Assembly (NCBI RefSeq): GCF_038051925.1
Contig: NZ_CP150634.1
Location: 3,046,300 to 3,110,299, forward strand
Origin: Methylotuvimicrobium sp. KM2
GTDB lineage: Bacteria > Pseudomonadota > Gammaproteobacteria > Methylococcales > Methylomonadaceae
DNA: 64,000 bases
Direction of reading: 5' to 3'
A program made the position numbers and the translations under genes. Below are positions 16,781 to 26,979 of the stretch, piece by piece; position 1 is the stretch's first letter; each line of letters begins with the position of its first letter. The notes under the pieces were generated by a model that was not told where the DNA came from, searched no databases, and worked only from the letters and a program-made list of their open reading frames with translations.

Positions 16781-16936
16781 TCATCGCAGATCAAAATTCG
16801 GCGCCGGGGTGTCCGTCAAAGGACGCCGTGAATACATCCCTGTAGGCTCTATGCCAGCTCCATGCTGGCAAAGCCTTTGCCGCACACCCCGTCGCCTCCT
16901 CAGCCACTGCCGAAATTTGAAGTGCGAAAGGTATAA
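16781..16936. repeat. Family-A' palindromic element, copy flanking the IS110 element
   Basis: Near-identical to 7197-7356 from CATCGCAGATC onward: reversed core GGACGCCGTGAATAC, GCCAGC/GCTGGC hairpin and closing GAAGTGCGAAAGGTATA. The expected first bases (TATACC) are missing at the junction with the insertion sequence, which indicates the element was the insertion target. Confidence 0.8.
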
Positions 16937-17004
16937 CACCATTAATTTCAAAAATATTTCAGTTAATGCTGTTACCCAAGCTCTAGCTTCCCGACAATCA
17001 AGAA

Positions 17005-17188
17005 AGATTGAACGAGCGAGCGAGCGAGTCGGACTTGATTGAGAATACGCGGAAGTTGTGTCGGTCTCAGGAAACTCTTGCCCTGAGCCCGACGGCTGCG
17101 CTCAGGAGAGCCTTGTCGAAGGCTTGCCCTGAGCGCAGCCGAAGGGGAAGCTTCCGGGGTGTCTTTCCCAAGCTGGAGCTTGGGAAAG
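17005..17188. repeat. Compound repeat block, inverted relative to 10571-10992
   Basis: GAACGAGCGAGCGAGCGAG, TGTGTCGGTCTCAGGAA, GCCCTGAGC/GCTCAGG and GACAAGG-type modules are followed by the CTTTCCCAAGC palindrome at 17163-17188. The order and orientation are the reverse of the block at 10571-10992, about 6 kb away, so the two could support inversion of the DNA between them. No gene is seen in 16937-17413. Confidence 0.7.
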
Positions 17189-17255
17189 AGCGAGATGTGG
17201 GTTGGTCGTTTTTAGCTTGACGCGTATGGGTGGATGTAAAAGCCAGCCCAAATAT

Positions 17256-17284
17256 AAAAAAAACCCGCTCGAAAGCGGGTTTTT
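17256..17284. terminator. Bidirectional intrinsic terminator beyond ompA-family gene
   Basis: AAAACCCGCT and AGCGGGTTTT form a 10-bp stem with a CGAA tetraloop, with A and T runs on both sides. On the minus strand it lies 130 nt past the porin stop codon and would end that transcript. Confidence 0.8.
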
Positions 17285-17413
17285 ATTGTTCGAAAGCGAT
17301 GAAAGAAAATTACTTAACCCAGCCCTAACATTTATCGAGCATAAGCAATTGAAAGCTAATAATAATTTTCAATATCATAATCCATCGTCACTACAAGAGT
17401 TGTTAAGGCTGGG

Positions 17414-18478
17414 TTAATTTTCCATCCAAATCAATTCTACACGGCGATTTTGCACCCGACCTTCTTCAGTTCTATTATCGGCAATAGGACGATTGGGGCC
17501 GAAACCTTTAGCGTGCATACTGTCGGTTACCCCTTTAGCTTTCAGGTAATCAACAACCGATTGCGACCGGCGCTCAGACAATCTCATGTTGTAGTTGTAG
17601 CCACCTTCGCTACTGGTATGACCTTGAACTTCAATTTCTTTTTCTTGTGGATAGGCAATCAACTTTTCAGCGACTCCATCTAAAATTATCTTTGCTTGTT
17701 CGGTCAGTTCGGCAGAATCGAATCTAAAGTTAACGCCTTTGAGCTCGATACTGATAGGGCAACCCTGCGCATCGACCTTGCTACCGGAAATAGTCCCCGG
17801 GCATTTATCCAAACAATCGTTGACGCCGTCACCATCCGAATCCAGGTTCGAACAATCCGGAGCAGCCGGCTCGGGTTCGAATTTAACGGGTGTAACAGCG
17901 GCTCTCGGTTTTTCTCCGAACGGAATCACAAAGCCGACATTGACGGTCATGTCATGAAATTCCTCGGTACCAGGACGCAGATTGGCGTTGAAGTTATTGT
18001 TGTAACGGTAACGCACATCACTACGAAGCAAAAAGTTATCATGCAATTCATAAGTAAACCCGGCACCGCCTTCGCCGGTAATCGAAGCTGCGCTGTTGCC
18101 AGGCACGCTGGTATTCATGCCGCCGATGCCGGCAACGATATAGGGCGAAAAGGTATCGCGAAAAAAGTAATATTGCAGATCCGCCGAACCGCCGGTTAAA
18201 TCCCAACGCCCTTTGGTTTGACCTGTTTCGGCGTTATTGTAGCCGCTGAAACCTTGGTAGAAGCCCCTCAACTCTACGTTGAAGTGTTCGTTGAGCATTT
18301 TCCCGAAGCCCATACCGCCGCCCCAACCGTCTTTAGCGCCGCGGTCGCCGCCTGATTTGATGAAGGTGCCGAATGGCGCAACATACCAGCGCTCATCCTG
18401 TAGTTCTTCGGCCCAAGCCGAAGGAGTGGCGACAAATCCTGCCAATAAAGCACTAGCCATTAATTTTTTTAAACACAT
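17414..18478 (-). CDS. OmpA-family outer-membrane protein
   Basis: The 354-residue protein has a signal peptide (residues 1-23, ending AWA), an eight-stranded beta-barrel region (about 24-200, glycine- and aromatic-rich), a calcium-binding thrombospondin type-3-like segment (DSDGDGVNDCLDKCPGT, ~215-235) and a C-terminal OmpA peptidoglycan-binding domain with GVNFRFDSAEL, GHTSSEGGYNYNMRLSERR and the final NRRVELIW. It anchors the outer membrane to peptidoglycan and may form a small pore. It is monocistronic, with an intrinsic terminator downstream and a long AT-rich leader upstream. The start ATG at 18478 precedes a clear signal sequence. The family is certain; the specific role is not. Confidence 0.93.
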   Translation of the reverse strand: MCLKKLMASALLAGFVATPSAWAEELQDERWYVAPFGTFIKSGGDRGAKDGWGGGMGFGKMLNEHFNVELRGFYQGFSGYNNAETGQTKGRWDLTGGSADLQYYFFRDTFSPYIVAGIGGMNTSVPGNSAASITGEGGAGFTYELHDNFLLRSDVRYRYNNNFNANLRPGTEEFHDMTVNVGFVIPFGEKPRAAVTPVKFEPEPAAPDCSNLDSDGDGVNDCLDKCPGTISGSKVDAQGCPISIELKGVNFRFDSAELTEQAKIILDGVAEKLIAYPQEKEIEVQGHTSSEGGYNYNMRLSERRSQSVVDYLKAKGVTDSMHAKGFGPNRPIADNRTEEGRVQNRRVELIWMEN

Positions 18479-19074
18479 AACAACCTCTAAACTGAATAAA
18501 AACCTTTAACAATCCGGGGTTCTCGATAGAAATGACCGATATGAAAAATGTTTACTTTTTAAGAAAAACTCAAGTTGCATGCAATTTAAACCAAGTCCGT
18601 TGTATTTTTACAACAAAGACCTGTCGTATTTATACACTTCAAGTGTACATAGTTTACATCATTATTTTTTCCATCAACACAATTTTTTATTAAAAAATAT
18701 TATTTATCAATAACTACAGCCCCTTACTTTAATATTTTTTTTAACTAATTAAATGTTTTGTTATCGCCACGCCGAGATTGTATTTTTTTCGCAACAATAG
18801 ACAAAATAACAGGCTTTTGTATGCCGTGAATGTTTCAGCTTATTCACGAAAATTTTGAGCACCAATGAATCCGGAATCGTACCTTTCAACGGAGAGTGCT
18901 AGGTTATGGCAACCCAAAAAACCCATATTTTATGGTGTTCAACTGACAAACCATGCTGAAATTACCCACATTCGAAAACACTGTGTTCACTCTATGTAAT
19001 GGTATTTTTTTTAATATTGGCATATAGTTGAACTTAAGCTCCTCCGTCATAACCCAGTGCAGCAGAGAGACACC
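18479..19074. other. AT-rich divergent regulatory region of the porin and hox operon
   Basis: About 600 bp without a gene. It is unusually rich in A/T homopolymers (18540-18780) and must contain promoters for the porin gene and for hoxF. I could not identify a firm sigma-70 or sigma-54 site. AGAGAG precedes the hoxF ATG at 19075. Confidence 0.6.
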
Positions 19075-20853
19075 ATGGAATCGTTCATTCAAAATCTCGT
19101 TGAAACCCACGCAAGGCGCCCAACTCGGCTTTTAGCAATATTACGCGCCGTTCAGGCGCGATACTTCCATATCCCGAACCAAGCCATTCGATTGCTATCC
19201 AAGGAATTAAATATTCCAACAACTCGCATTATCGGCGTCATTGAATTTTATAGCTTTCTTCATTTAACGCCGCGCGGACGTTACGATATATTGATTAGCG
19301 ATTCGATTACCGATCACATGCTCGGCAAACACAATTTGATGGACTATCTATCTAACAAACTTTCCGTGTCGCCCGGCAGCGTTCGTGAAGACGGATTGAT
19401 CAGTTTGGATAATACTTCATGCACCGGCATGTGCGATCAAGGCCCCGCCGGACTGATCAATGGCCGCGCGATCACTCGCCTTGACCGACCTAGAATCGAC
19501 GCGATCGCACAATTGATCGACGAACAAAAAGCACTTGACGACTGGCCCAAGGAATTCTTTGAGGTCAGCGATAACATCTATCAATCCGATTTGCTATTGA
19601 GCAGTCGCCTAACTGCCGGAGAAGGCCTCCAAGCGACTTTCGCACGCGGCCCAAAAGAAACGCTATCGGAAGTCGATAAATCCGGACTCAGAGGGCGAGG
19701 CGGCGCAGGCTTTAAAACGGCAATGAAATGGCGATTTTGCTCCGAAGAATCGGAACAAGAACGCTATGTAGTCTGCAATGCCGATGAAGGCGAACCCGGA
19801 ACATTCAAAGACCGAGTATTACTGAATAGCTATGCCGACCATGTTTTCGAAGGCATGACTATTTGCGCGGCACTAATCGGCGCCAAGCAGGGTTTTCTGT
19901 ATCTACGCGGCGAATATCTTCATCTTTACCAAAAATTGGAAAACATTCTCGAACAACGCCGTCAGGCCGGTTTGCTCGGTAACGATATTCTCGGCAAAGG
20001 CCTAAATTTCGATATCGAGATCTGTCTCGGCGCCGGCGCCTATATCTGCGGCGAGGAGTCGGCATTAATCGAATCGCTCGAAGGCAAATGCGGTATTCCG
20101 CGAAATCGTCCGCCCTACCCTGTTTCCCAAGGCTATTTAAACAAGCCCACTGTCGTCAACAACGTTGAAACTTTCGCGGCCACCGCCAACATTGCCTTAC
20201 ACGGAGGCGCTTGGTTCGCGGATAAAGGCACGGAAAAATCCCAAGGCACCAAGGTTCTTAGCATTAGCGGCGACTGTCTACGTCCCGGCATTTACGAATA
20301 TCCGTTTGGCGTTACGGTACGGAAAATTCTGGAGGATTGCGGCGCCCACGATGTACTTGGCGTTCAAATCGGCGGGCCGTCCGGCACCTTTATTTCCAAC
20401 CAGGAACTCGATCGCATACTAGGATTCGAGGATTTAGCCACGGGTGGCTCGTTCATCGTGTTTAATTCGACACGCAACATTCTCGACATCGTGCGTAATT
20501 TCACTGATTTCTTCGCGCATGAAAGTTGTGGTTTTTGCACACCTTGCCGTGTCGGCACGTCGTTATTGAAAAAACAACTCGACAAGATCGTCGACGGCCA
20601 CGGTTCGGCCGGTGATGTGGTTGCCCTTGAAGAATTGACCCGCCTGGTTAAAAACCATAGCCATTGCGGCTTAGGCCAAACGGCGGCCAATCCGATCATT
20701 CATACCTTGGAAAGGTATCCCGACTTATATCAAAGCCAATTGAAAAAAATCAGTTACGAGCCCGGCTTCGATTTAAACGCTTCCCTTGAAACTGCCAGAC
20801 GCATGGCAAACCGTAATGATGCAGGGGCACATCTAGCCCAGGTGGAGGAATAG
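19075..20853 (+). CDS. hoxF: NAD-reducing hydrogenase diaphorase subunit HoxF (with HoxE-like N-terminus)
   Basis: HoxF carries FMN and NAD(H) sites and passes electrons between NAD+ and the iron-sulfur chain of the soluble bidirectional hydrogenase. From the ATG at 19075 (an in-frame GTG lies at 19057, but the AGAGAG site favours 19075) the protein has 592 residues. Residues ~1-130 are HoxE/NuoE-like but contain only Cys116 and Cys120 of the usual four cluster ligands, as in the Ralstonia-type enzyme from memory. Then come GRGGAGFKTA (207-216, FMN/NADH fold), NADEGEPGTFKDR, and the [4Fe-4S] ligands Cys485, Cys488, Cys491 and Cys531. It is the first gene of hoxFUYH, with one base to hoxU. The identification is very secure. 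Confidence 0.96.
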   Translation: MESFIQNLVETHARRPTRLLAILRAVQARYFHIPNQAIRLLSKELNIPTTRIIGVIEFYSFLHLTPRGRYDILISDSITDHMLGKHNLMDYLSNKLSVSPGSVREDGLISLDNTSCTGMCDQGPAGLINGRAITRLDRPRIDAIAQLIDEQKALDDWPKEFFEVSDNIYQSDLLLSSRLTAGEGLQATFARGPKETLSEVDKSGLRGRGGAGFKTAMKWRFCSEESEQERYVVCNADEGEPGTFKDRVLLNSYADHVFEGMTICAALIGAKQGFLYLRGEYLHLYQKLENILEQRRQAGLLGNDILGKGLNFDIEICLGAGAYICGEESALIESLEGKCGIPRNRPPYPVSQGYLNKPTVVNNVETFAATANIALHGGAWFADKGTEKSQGTKVLSISGDCLRPGIYEYPFGVTVRKILEDCGAHDVLGVQIGGPSGTFISNQELDRILGFEDLATGGSFIVFNSTRNILDIVRNFTDFFAHESCGFCTPCRVGTSLLKKQLDKIVDGHGSAGDVVALEELTRLVKNHSHCGLGQTAANPIIHTLERYPDLYQSQLKKISYEPGFDLNASLETARRMANRNDAGAHLAQVEE

Positions 20854-20854
20854 C

Positions 20855-21571
20855 ATGAGCAAAACATTTACCTTGGACGGCAAGCCCATTCCATTCGAAG
20901 ATGGACAAACCATCATGGATGCCGCTACTGCGGCCGGCGTTTATATTCCGCATCTATGCCATCACCCGGAATTCACGCCGCACGGTAGCTGTAAGCTATG
21001 CAACGTTAATGTCAATGGCCGCACATGTTCAGCTTGTACATTCCCGGCAACAGAAGGCCAAAATGTATTGAGCGAAACGGCCGAAATCAATCAGGACCGC
21101 CAAAAAATCACACAAATGCTATTCGTCGAAGGCAATCATTTTTGCCCGTCCTGCGAAAAATCCGGCAACTGCCAATTGCAAGGCGTCGCTTATCATTTGA
21201 ATATGCTCGACAATCATTTTCCGCACTTTTTCGCGGAACGTAAAATGGATGCGAGCCACCCGGACGTCATGATCGACCATAATCGCTGCATTTTTTGCAC
21301 TTTATGCGTCAGAGCCAGCCAACAAGCCGACGGCAAAAACGTTTTTGCGATTTCAGGCCGTGGTATTAACAAGCACTTGATTGTTAATTCCGAGTCCGGG
21401 CAGTTGAAAGACAGCGATATCGATGCCGGCGACCGAGCCGCGCACATCTGTCCGACCGGAGCGATTCTGATCAAACGAACCGGCTATACAATCCCGATCG
21501 GACAACGTATTTACGATCACAAACAAATCGATCAAGTCAGCTTGGAAACGGAGCACGAGAGTCATGACTAA
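20855..21571 (+). CDS. hoxU: NAD-reducing hydrogenase iron-sulfur subunit HoxU
   Basis: HoxU is the NuoG-like electron-transfer subunit bridging HoxF and the hydrogenase module. The 238-residue protein has an N-terminal plant-type [2Fe-2S] domain with ligands around Cys35, Cys46, Cys49 and Cys58/61, then the His/Cys cluster region HFCPSCEKSGNCQ, and a further cluster motif CIFCTLCVRA near residue 145. Length is normal. A strong GGAGG site precedes the start, and the gene lies one base after hoxF. It overlaps hoxY by 8 nt, so the three are translationally coupled. Confidence 0.96.
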   Translation: MSKTFTLDGKPIPFEDGQTIMDAATAAGVYIPHLCHHPEFTPHGSCKLCNVNVNGRTCSACTFPATEGQNVLSETAEINQDRQKITQMLFVEGNHFCPSCEKSGNCQLQGVAYHLNMLDNHFPHFFAERKMDASHPDVMIDHNRCIFCTLCVRASQQADGKNVFAISGRGINKHLIVNSESGQLKDSDIDAGDRAAHICPTGAILIKRTGYTIPIGQRIYDHKQIDQVSLETEHESHD

Positions 21572-22103
21572 TAAAATCAGAGTCGCAACCACATCGCTAG
21601 CCGGCTGTTTCGGTTGCCATATGTCGTTTCTCGACATCGACGAACGTATGCTGCAACTCGCCGAGGCGGTCGAATTCGATCGTTCGCCGATTACCGACAT
21701 CGAACATTGCACGAATTGCGACATCGGTTTAATCGAAGGAGGCGTATGCAATTCGGAAAACGTACATGTATTGCGCGAATTTCGTAAAAACTGCAAAACA
21801 CTGGTCGCGGTCGGCGCCTGCGCCATCAACGGCGGCTTGCCGGCGATGCGTAATTTCATTCCGCTTGAAGAATGCCTAACCGAAGCCTATTTAGACGGCA
21901 TCGGCGTCGAAAACCCGCAGATTCCAAGCGACCCGGAGTTACCATTGCTGCTGGACAAGGTTCGCCCGGTGCATGAAATCGTCAAGATCGACTACTTCTT
22001 ACCGGGATGCCCTCCGTCGGCAGATGTTTTTTGGAAATTTTTAACCGACTTGCTCGAAGGCCGCGAACCCTCGCTGCCATACGAGTTGGTGCATTATGAT
22101 TGA
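21564..22103 (+). CDS. hoxY: NAD-reducing hydrogenase small subunit HoxY
   Basis: HoxY is the small subunit of the [NiFe] hydrogenase module and holds the proximal [4Fe-4S] cluster next to the active site. The 179-residue protein has the ligands in SLAGCFGCHMSF (Cys15/Cys18), AVGACAINGG and LPGCPPSAD, and lacks the long C-terminal part and Tat signal of membrane-bound small subunits, as expected for the cytoplasmic NAD-linked type. The start overlaps hoxU. A 191-bp gap with a palindromic repeat separates it from hoxH. Confidence 0.96.
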   Translation: MTNKIRVATTSLAGCFGCHMSFLDIDERMLQLAEAVEFDRSPITDIEHCTNCDIGLIEGGVCNSENVHVLREFRKNCKTLVAVGACAINGGLPAMRNFIPLEECLTEAYLDGIGVENPQIPSDPELPLLLDKVRPVHEIVKIDYFLPGCPPSADVFWKFLTDLLEGREPSLPYELVHYD

Positions 22104-22149
22104 TGTGGATTCTCGCGCTGAGATAATTCGAAAGGATTAATTATTTCCC

Positions 22150-22265
22150 GCAGAGGCGCAAATGCGCCGAGAACAGCATTATTAAGATTTCGGCAGTCCA
22201 CAGGGGTTGCTCGATGAACCAACCCTATCATTGAGTGAACCATGGAATAAACTCTGCGCCTCTGC
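22150..22265. repeat. Palindromic insertion between hoxY and hoxH
   Basis: GCAGAGGCGCA (22150-22160) and TGCGCCTCTGC (22255-22265) are perfect 11-bp inverted repeats 116 bp apart, with partial pairing beyond them. The element widens the hoxY-hoxH gap to 191 bp where the other hox genes overlap or abut. It may be a small repeat that jumped into the operon. Confidence 0.7.
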
Positions 22266-22294
22266 GCGAGTCAATAAAATTATCGAGAACACTT

Positions 22295-23794
22295 ATGTAC
22301 GAACATTTAGAAACAGCCGCCAGCCCGGAAAACCTTAAACGTGTCGTAGTCGATCCGGTATCCCGGGTCGAAGGCCATGGCAAAGTCACATTACTGCTCG
22401 ATGAAAACAACAAGGTCCAACAGGCCCGCTTGCATATCGTCGAATTTCGCGGCTTCGAGCGCTTCATTCAGGGCCGTCCTTATTGGGAGCTGCCTGTTTT
22501 AGTGCAGCGCCTATGCGGCATCTGCCCGGTCAGCCACCATTTAGCGGCCGCCAAGGCAATCGATCAGCTCGTCGGCATCGACCCGGAAAATCTGCCTCCG
22601 GCCTCAACCAAATTAAGGCGCTTGCTGCATTTCGGCCAAGTCATGCAGTCCCACGCCTTACATTTTTTCCATTTGTCGAGCCCTGATTTATTGTTCGGCT
22701 TCGAAAGCGAGATCGGCAAACGCAACATCATCGCGGTACTGGCCGAGCACCCTGAAATCGGCGTACAGGGCGTCAAGCTTCGCAAATACGGCCAAGAAGT
22801 GATCCGCATGATTTCCGGCAAGCGTGTACACGGCACCGGAGCAATCGCCGGCGGCATGAACAAACCGTTATCCCGTGAAGAGCGCGATTATTTGTTGACC
22901 GATATCGATCAAATGATCGAATGGGCGGCGGCAACGGTACAACTAGTCAAAAGAGTCCATTGTTCGAATCTGCCCTATTACGACGATTTCGCGACAATAC
23001 GCAGTAATTATCTGGGCCTCACCCGCCCGGACGGTGCGCTGGAGCTTTATCACGGCGGCCTCCGTGCTAAAAAAGATAATGGCCAAACAATCATCGATCA
23101 TATCGATTATTGCCGCTACAACGATTATATTCATGAAGAAGTCCGTTCCTGGACCTACATGAAGTTTCCTTATTTGTTGTCGGAAGGCAAGGAAAACGGC
23201 TGGTACCGCGTCGGCCCGCTGGCCCGCGTCAATAATTGCGACTATATCGACACCCCGTTGGCCGAGGCGGCTCGCATCGAATTCAAACAACACGGCGGTG
23301 AAGCAATGGTTCATAGCACCCTGGCAACCCATTGGGCGCGAATGATAGAAACGCTACACTGCGCCGAAAGCATCAAAGTCTTGCTGAACGACCCGGAAAT
23401 CATGAGTGACGACCTCGTCGCGCAAGGTGAAAAGCGATTTGAAGGCATCGGCGTGATCGAAGCCCCTCGCGGCACACTGTTTCATCATTATCAAGTCGAT
23501 GAAAACGACATTGTCACCCGCGCCAATTTGATCGTTTCAACAACCAGCAATAACATGGGCATGAACGAATCGGTCCGCCAGGTCGCCGCCGAATATTTAA
23601 ACGGTCGCGAATTGACCGAGCCGCTGTTAAATAACTTGGAAGTCGCGATCCGCGCCTACGACCCTTGTTTATCGTGCGCAACCCATGCAGTCGGCAAAAT
23701 GCCCTTACAATTGGAACTGATTGATGCGGATGGTCAACTCATCGATAAATTGGTTAAACGAAGCGATGGTGTCATTAGCAGCTCATCTATCTGA
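22295..23794 (+). CDS. hoxH: NAD-reducing hydrogenase large subunit HoxH
   Basis: HoxH carries the NiFe(CN)2CO active site that splits or forms H2. The frame opens at 22235, but the repeat-derived sequence before 22295 is not protein-like and the ATG at 22295 gives the expected length of 499 residues. The nickel ligands are in RLCGICPVSHH (Cys74, Cys77) and DPCLSCATH (Cys458, Cys461, His464). After His464 there is a 35-residue C-terminal extension that a HoxW-type endopeptidase must remove for maturation. Neither hoxW nor hyp maturation genes are in the window, so they must lie elsewhere. The identification is very secure. Confidence 0.97.
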   Translation: MYEHLETAASPENLKRVVVDPVSRVEGHGKVTLLLDENNKVQQARLHIVEFRGFERFIQGRPYWELPVLVQRLCGICPVSHHLAAAKAIDQLVGIDPENLPPASTKLRRLLHFGQVMQSHALHFFHLSSPDLLFGFESEIGKRNIIAVLAEHPEIGVQGVKLRKYGQEVIRMISGKRVHGTGAIAGGMNKPLSREERDYLLTDIDQMIEWAAATVQLVKRVHCSNLPYYDDFATIRSNYLGLTRPDGALELYHGGLRAKKDNGQTIIDHIDYCRYNDYIHEEVRSWTYMKFPYLLSEGKENGWYRVGPLARVNNCDYIDTPLAEAARIEFKQHGGEAMVHSTLATHWARMIETLHCAESIKVLLNDPEIMSDDLVAQGEKRFEGIGVIEAPRGTLFHHYQVDENDIVTRANLIVSTTSNNMGMNESVRQVAAEYLNGRELTEPLLNNLEVAIRAYDPCLSCATHAVGKMPLQLELIDADGQLIDKLVKRSDGVISSSSI

Positions 23795-24003
23795 CGAAAG
23801 ATGAAATCGACGCATATGTTTTCCAGCCCATCTTACGAACTACGCCACCTATTTCGGCGAGGGCGTAAGATCGGCTGTCCCTCGCACCTTTCCTTTAGAC
23901 AAACCCTCTGCAAAGCGCTACACTCAAGATGACAAAGGAATGTCGGCAATAATTGCAAGGATGCGGCAAACCGTTCCGACATATTGGTTAAGGAGTACAA
24001 CTT

Positions 24004-24417
24004 ATGTATAGTAAATGGGTCGTGGTAGCAGACAGCAGTAGAGCACGTTTTTTTTTCTATGAAGGAAAAAAAGAACCTTTGCGCGAACTTGAGGATCTAG
24101 TCCATGCCGAAGGAAAGCTCAAGACACAAGATGTCGTTTCCGCCCAACAAGGCGGGCGAGGTAACGGAGCACACTCGTTTGAACCGGTTACCGATGTCAA
24201 GCAACAAGAAGCCATCCGTTTCGCTCATCAAATAGGCGATAAATTGGAACAGGGCCGAGTTAACAACGAATTCAACGATCTCGTTTTAATTGCCCCTCCG
24301 GCTTTCCTCGGCACGCTGCGCCAAACCCTAAACGACCAAATCATGAAACTAGTCGGCAAATCGATCGACAAAAACCTTGTCGCTCAAGACGAGTCCAACA
24401 TCCGAAACTACCTCTGA
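24004..24417 (+). CDS. Host-attachment-protein family member
   Basis: The 137-residue cytoplasmic protein belongs to the family annotated as protein required for attachment to host cells, related to the baeRF/eRF1-like group. Features are WVVVADSSRARFF near the N-terminus, the acidic/glycine-rich middle with GGRGNGAHSFEP, and LVLIAPPAFLGTLRQTL. Its real biochemical role is unclear; a link to ribosome or RNA quality control has been proposed for relatives. The start has a clear AAGGAG site. It lies 209 bp after hoxH and is probably transcribed separately. Confidence 0.85.
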   Translation: MYSKWVVVADSSRARFFFYEGKKEPLRELEDLVHAEGKLKTQDVVSAQQGGRGNGAHSFEPVTDVKQQEAIRFAHQIGDKLEQGRVNNEFNDLVLIAPPAFLGTLRQTLNDQIMKLVGKSIDKNLVAQDESNIRNYL

Positions 24418-24444
24418 TAGGATGAAAATTTAAGTCCATGACCA

Positions 24445-24470
24445 GGCCCCGATTAAAATTAACCGGGGCC
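24445..24470. terminator. GC-rich hairpin between convergent genes
   Basis: GGCCCCG and CGGGGCC pair across an AT loop between the host-attachment gene (plus) and the antiterminator gene (minus). There is no long T run, but the position suits a shared terminator. Confidence 0.6.
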
Positions 24471-24494
24471 TTCCGCTCGCTCCTTAAAAAGTTT

Positions 24495-24749
24495 TTATTT
24501 GAAACGAATACTTTGAAACTTCGCCCCCGGGGTCCGCGTTTCCATTTCAACGATTTCAGATAATTCGATTTTTTGCCTTTCCCCATTATCAATAACCAAA
24601 AATTCGCGCTTATCCTGTTCAGTCACAACGTCGATCGCTTTGCCTTCGAGACTTCGATGTTCCGTCAGTGTCAATTTGACGAGGTAACCGTACATACAGG
24701 CGATTTCTATGTAGTCGTGAAGCTCGCAAGCTATTGGTTCAATCTTCAT
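24495..24749 (-). CDS. rof: Rho-binding antiterminator (Rof family)
   Basis: Rof binds the transcription terminator Rho and reduces termination. The 84-residue protein starts at the ATG at 24749 behind GGGGAGCG; a longer frame exists but has no ribosome-binding site. Family features are the N-terminal CELHDYIEIACMYGY, the LEGKAIDVVT strand and the IELSEIVEMET end, together giving a small Sm-like barrel. It lies just downstream of groESL on the same strand but after a terminator, so it may be expressed on its own. Confidence 0.82.
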   Translation of the reverse strand: MKIEPIACELHDYIEIACMYGYLVKLTLTEHRSLEGKAIDVVTEQDKREFLVIDNGERQKIELSEIVEMETRTPGAKFQSIRFK

Positions 24750-24777
24750 CACGCTCCCCTTTTTTTCAACCCATAAA

Positions 24778-24812
24778 AAAGCCCCGGACGAAATGACTCG
24801 ACCGGGGCTTTG
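24778..24812 (-). terminator. groESL intrinsic terminator
   Basis: On the minus strand AAAGCCCCGG pairs with CCGGGGCTTT, followed by a run of T. It lies directly after the groEL stop codon. Confidence 0.88.
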
Positions 24813-24838
24813 CGTCAAGCGATGAACTCGAACGGCGA

Positions 24839-26518
<1,680 letters not shown>

Positions 26519-26553
26519 TTAATGTTAAATACTTAATCAGTTAAAAGAGACCG

Positions 26554-26844
26554 TTAGCTCAGAACAGCCATGATGTCTTCTTCGCGCATCACAACGACTT
26601 CTTCACCGTCGATTTTGACTTCGCTACCTGAATATTTACCAAATAACACTTTATCGCCGACTTTAACTTCTAACGCACGGACTTGACCGTTATCGAGCGC
26701 TTTACCGGTTCCTACCGCTAAAACTTCACCTTGACTCGGTTTTTCGGCGGCAGAACCAGGCAATACGATACCGCCGGCGGTTTTGGTTTCTTCTTCAACA
26801 CGTTTGATAATTACTCTGTCGTGTAAAGGGCGTATTTTCATCAA
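26554..26844 (-). CDS. groES: Co-chaperonin GroES
   Basis: The 96-residue co-chaperonin caps the GroEL ring. Visible are [14 protein letters not shown] at the N-terminus, the mobile-loop segment [20 protein letters not shown], and [21 protein letters not shown]. It is the first gene of the operon, with the CIRCE element in the 5' leader. The ribosome-binding site is GGAGAT. The identification is certain. Confidence 0.99.
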   Translation of the reverse strand: MMKIRPLHDRVIIKRVEEETKTAGGIVLPGSAAEKPSQGEVLAVGTGKALDNGQVRALEVKVGDKVLFGKYSGSEVKIDGEEVVVMREEDIMAVLS

Positions 26845-26879
26845 TATCTCCTAATCGATATAAACAATAAAGTGGATTA

Positions 26880-26906
26880 TTAGCACTCGCTAGTAATGAG
26901 TGCTAA
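26880..26906. promoter_or_regulatory. CIRCE operator (HrcA binding site)
   Basis: A perfect CIRCE: TTAGCACTC (26880-26888), nine spacer bases, GAGTGCTAA (26898-26906). It lies about 35 bp before groES and overlaps the start of its transcript, so the HrcA repressor should control groESL by heat. Confidence 0.96.
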
Positions 26907-26933
26907 TAATAATCAGCTTTTGCAGTCTGTCAA
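26906..26933 (-). promoter_or_regulatory. Sigma-70 promoter of groESL
   Basis: On the minus strand TTGACA (26933-26928) is followed 16 bases later by TATTAT (26911-26906), immediately before the CIRCE operator. This is a near-consensus promoter that would be shut off by HrcA. Confidence 0.75.
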
Positions 26934-26979
26934 GTTCTTTGGCATCATTCGCACCTAAATTGATATTTATCCTAAAAAT

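Noticed and set aside
19010..19040. TTGGCATATAGTTGAAC as a sigma-54 promoter for hoxF
   Set aside because: The spacing and the -12 GC do not match the TGGCAC-N5-TTGC consensus.
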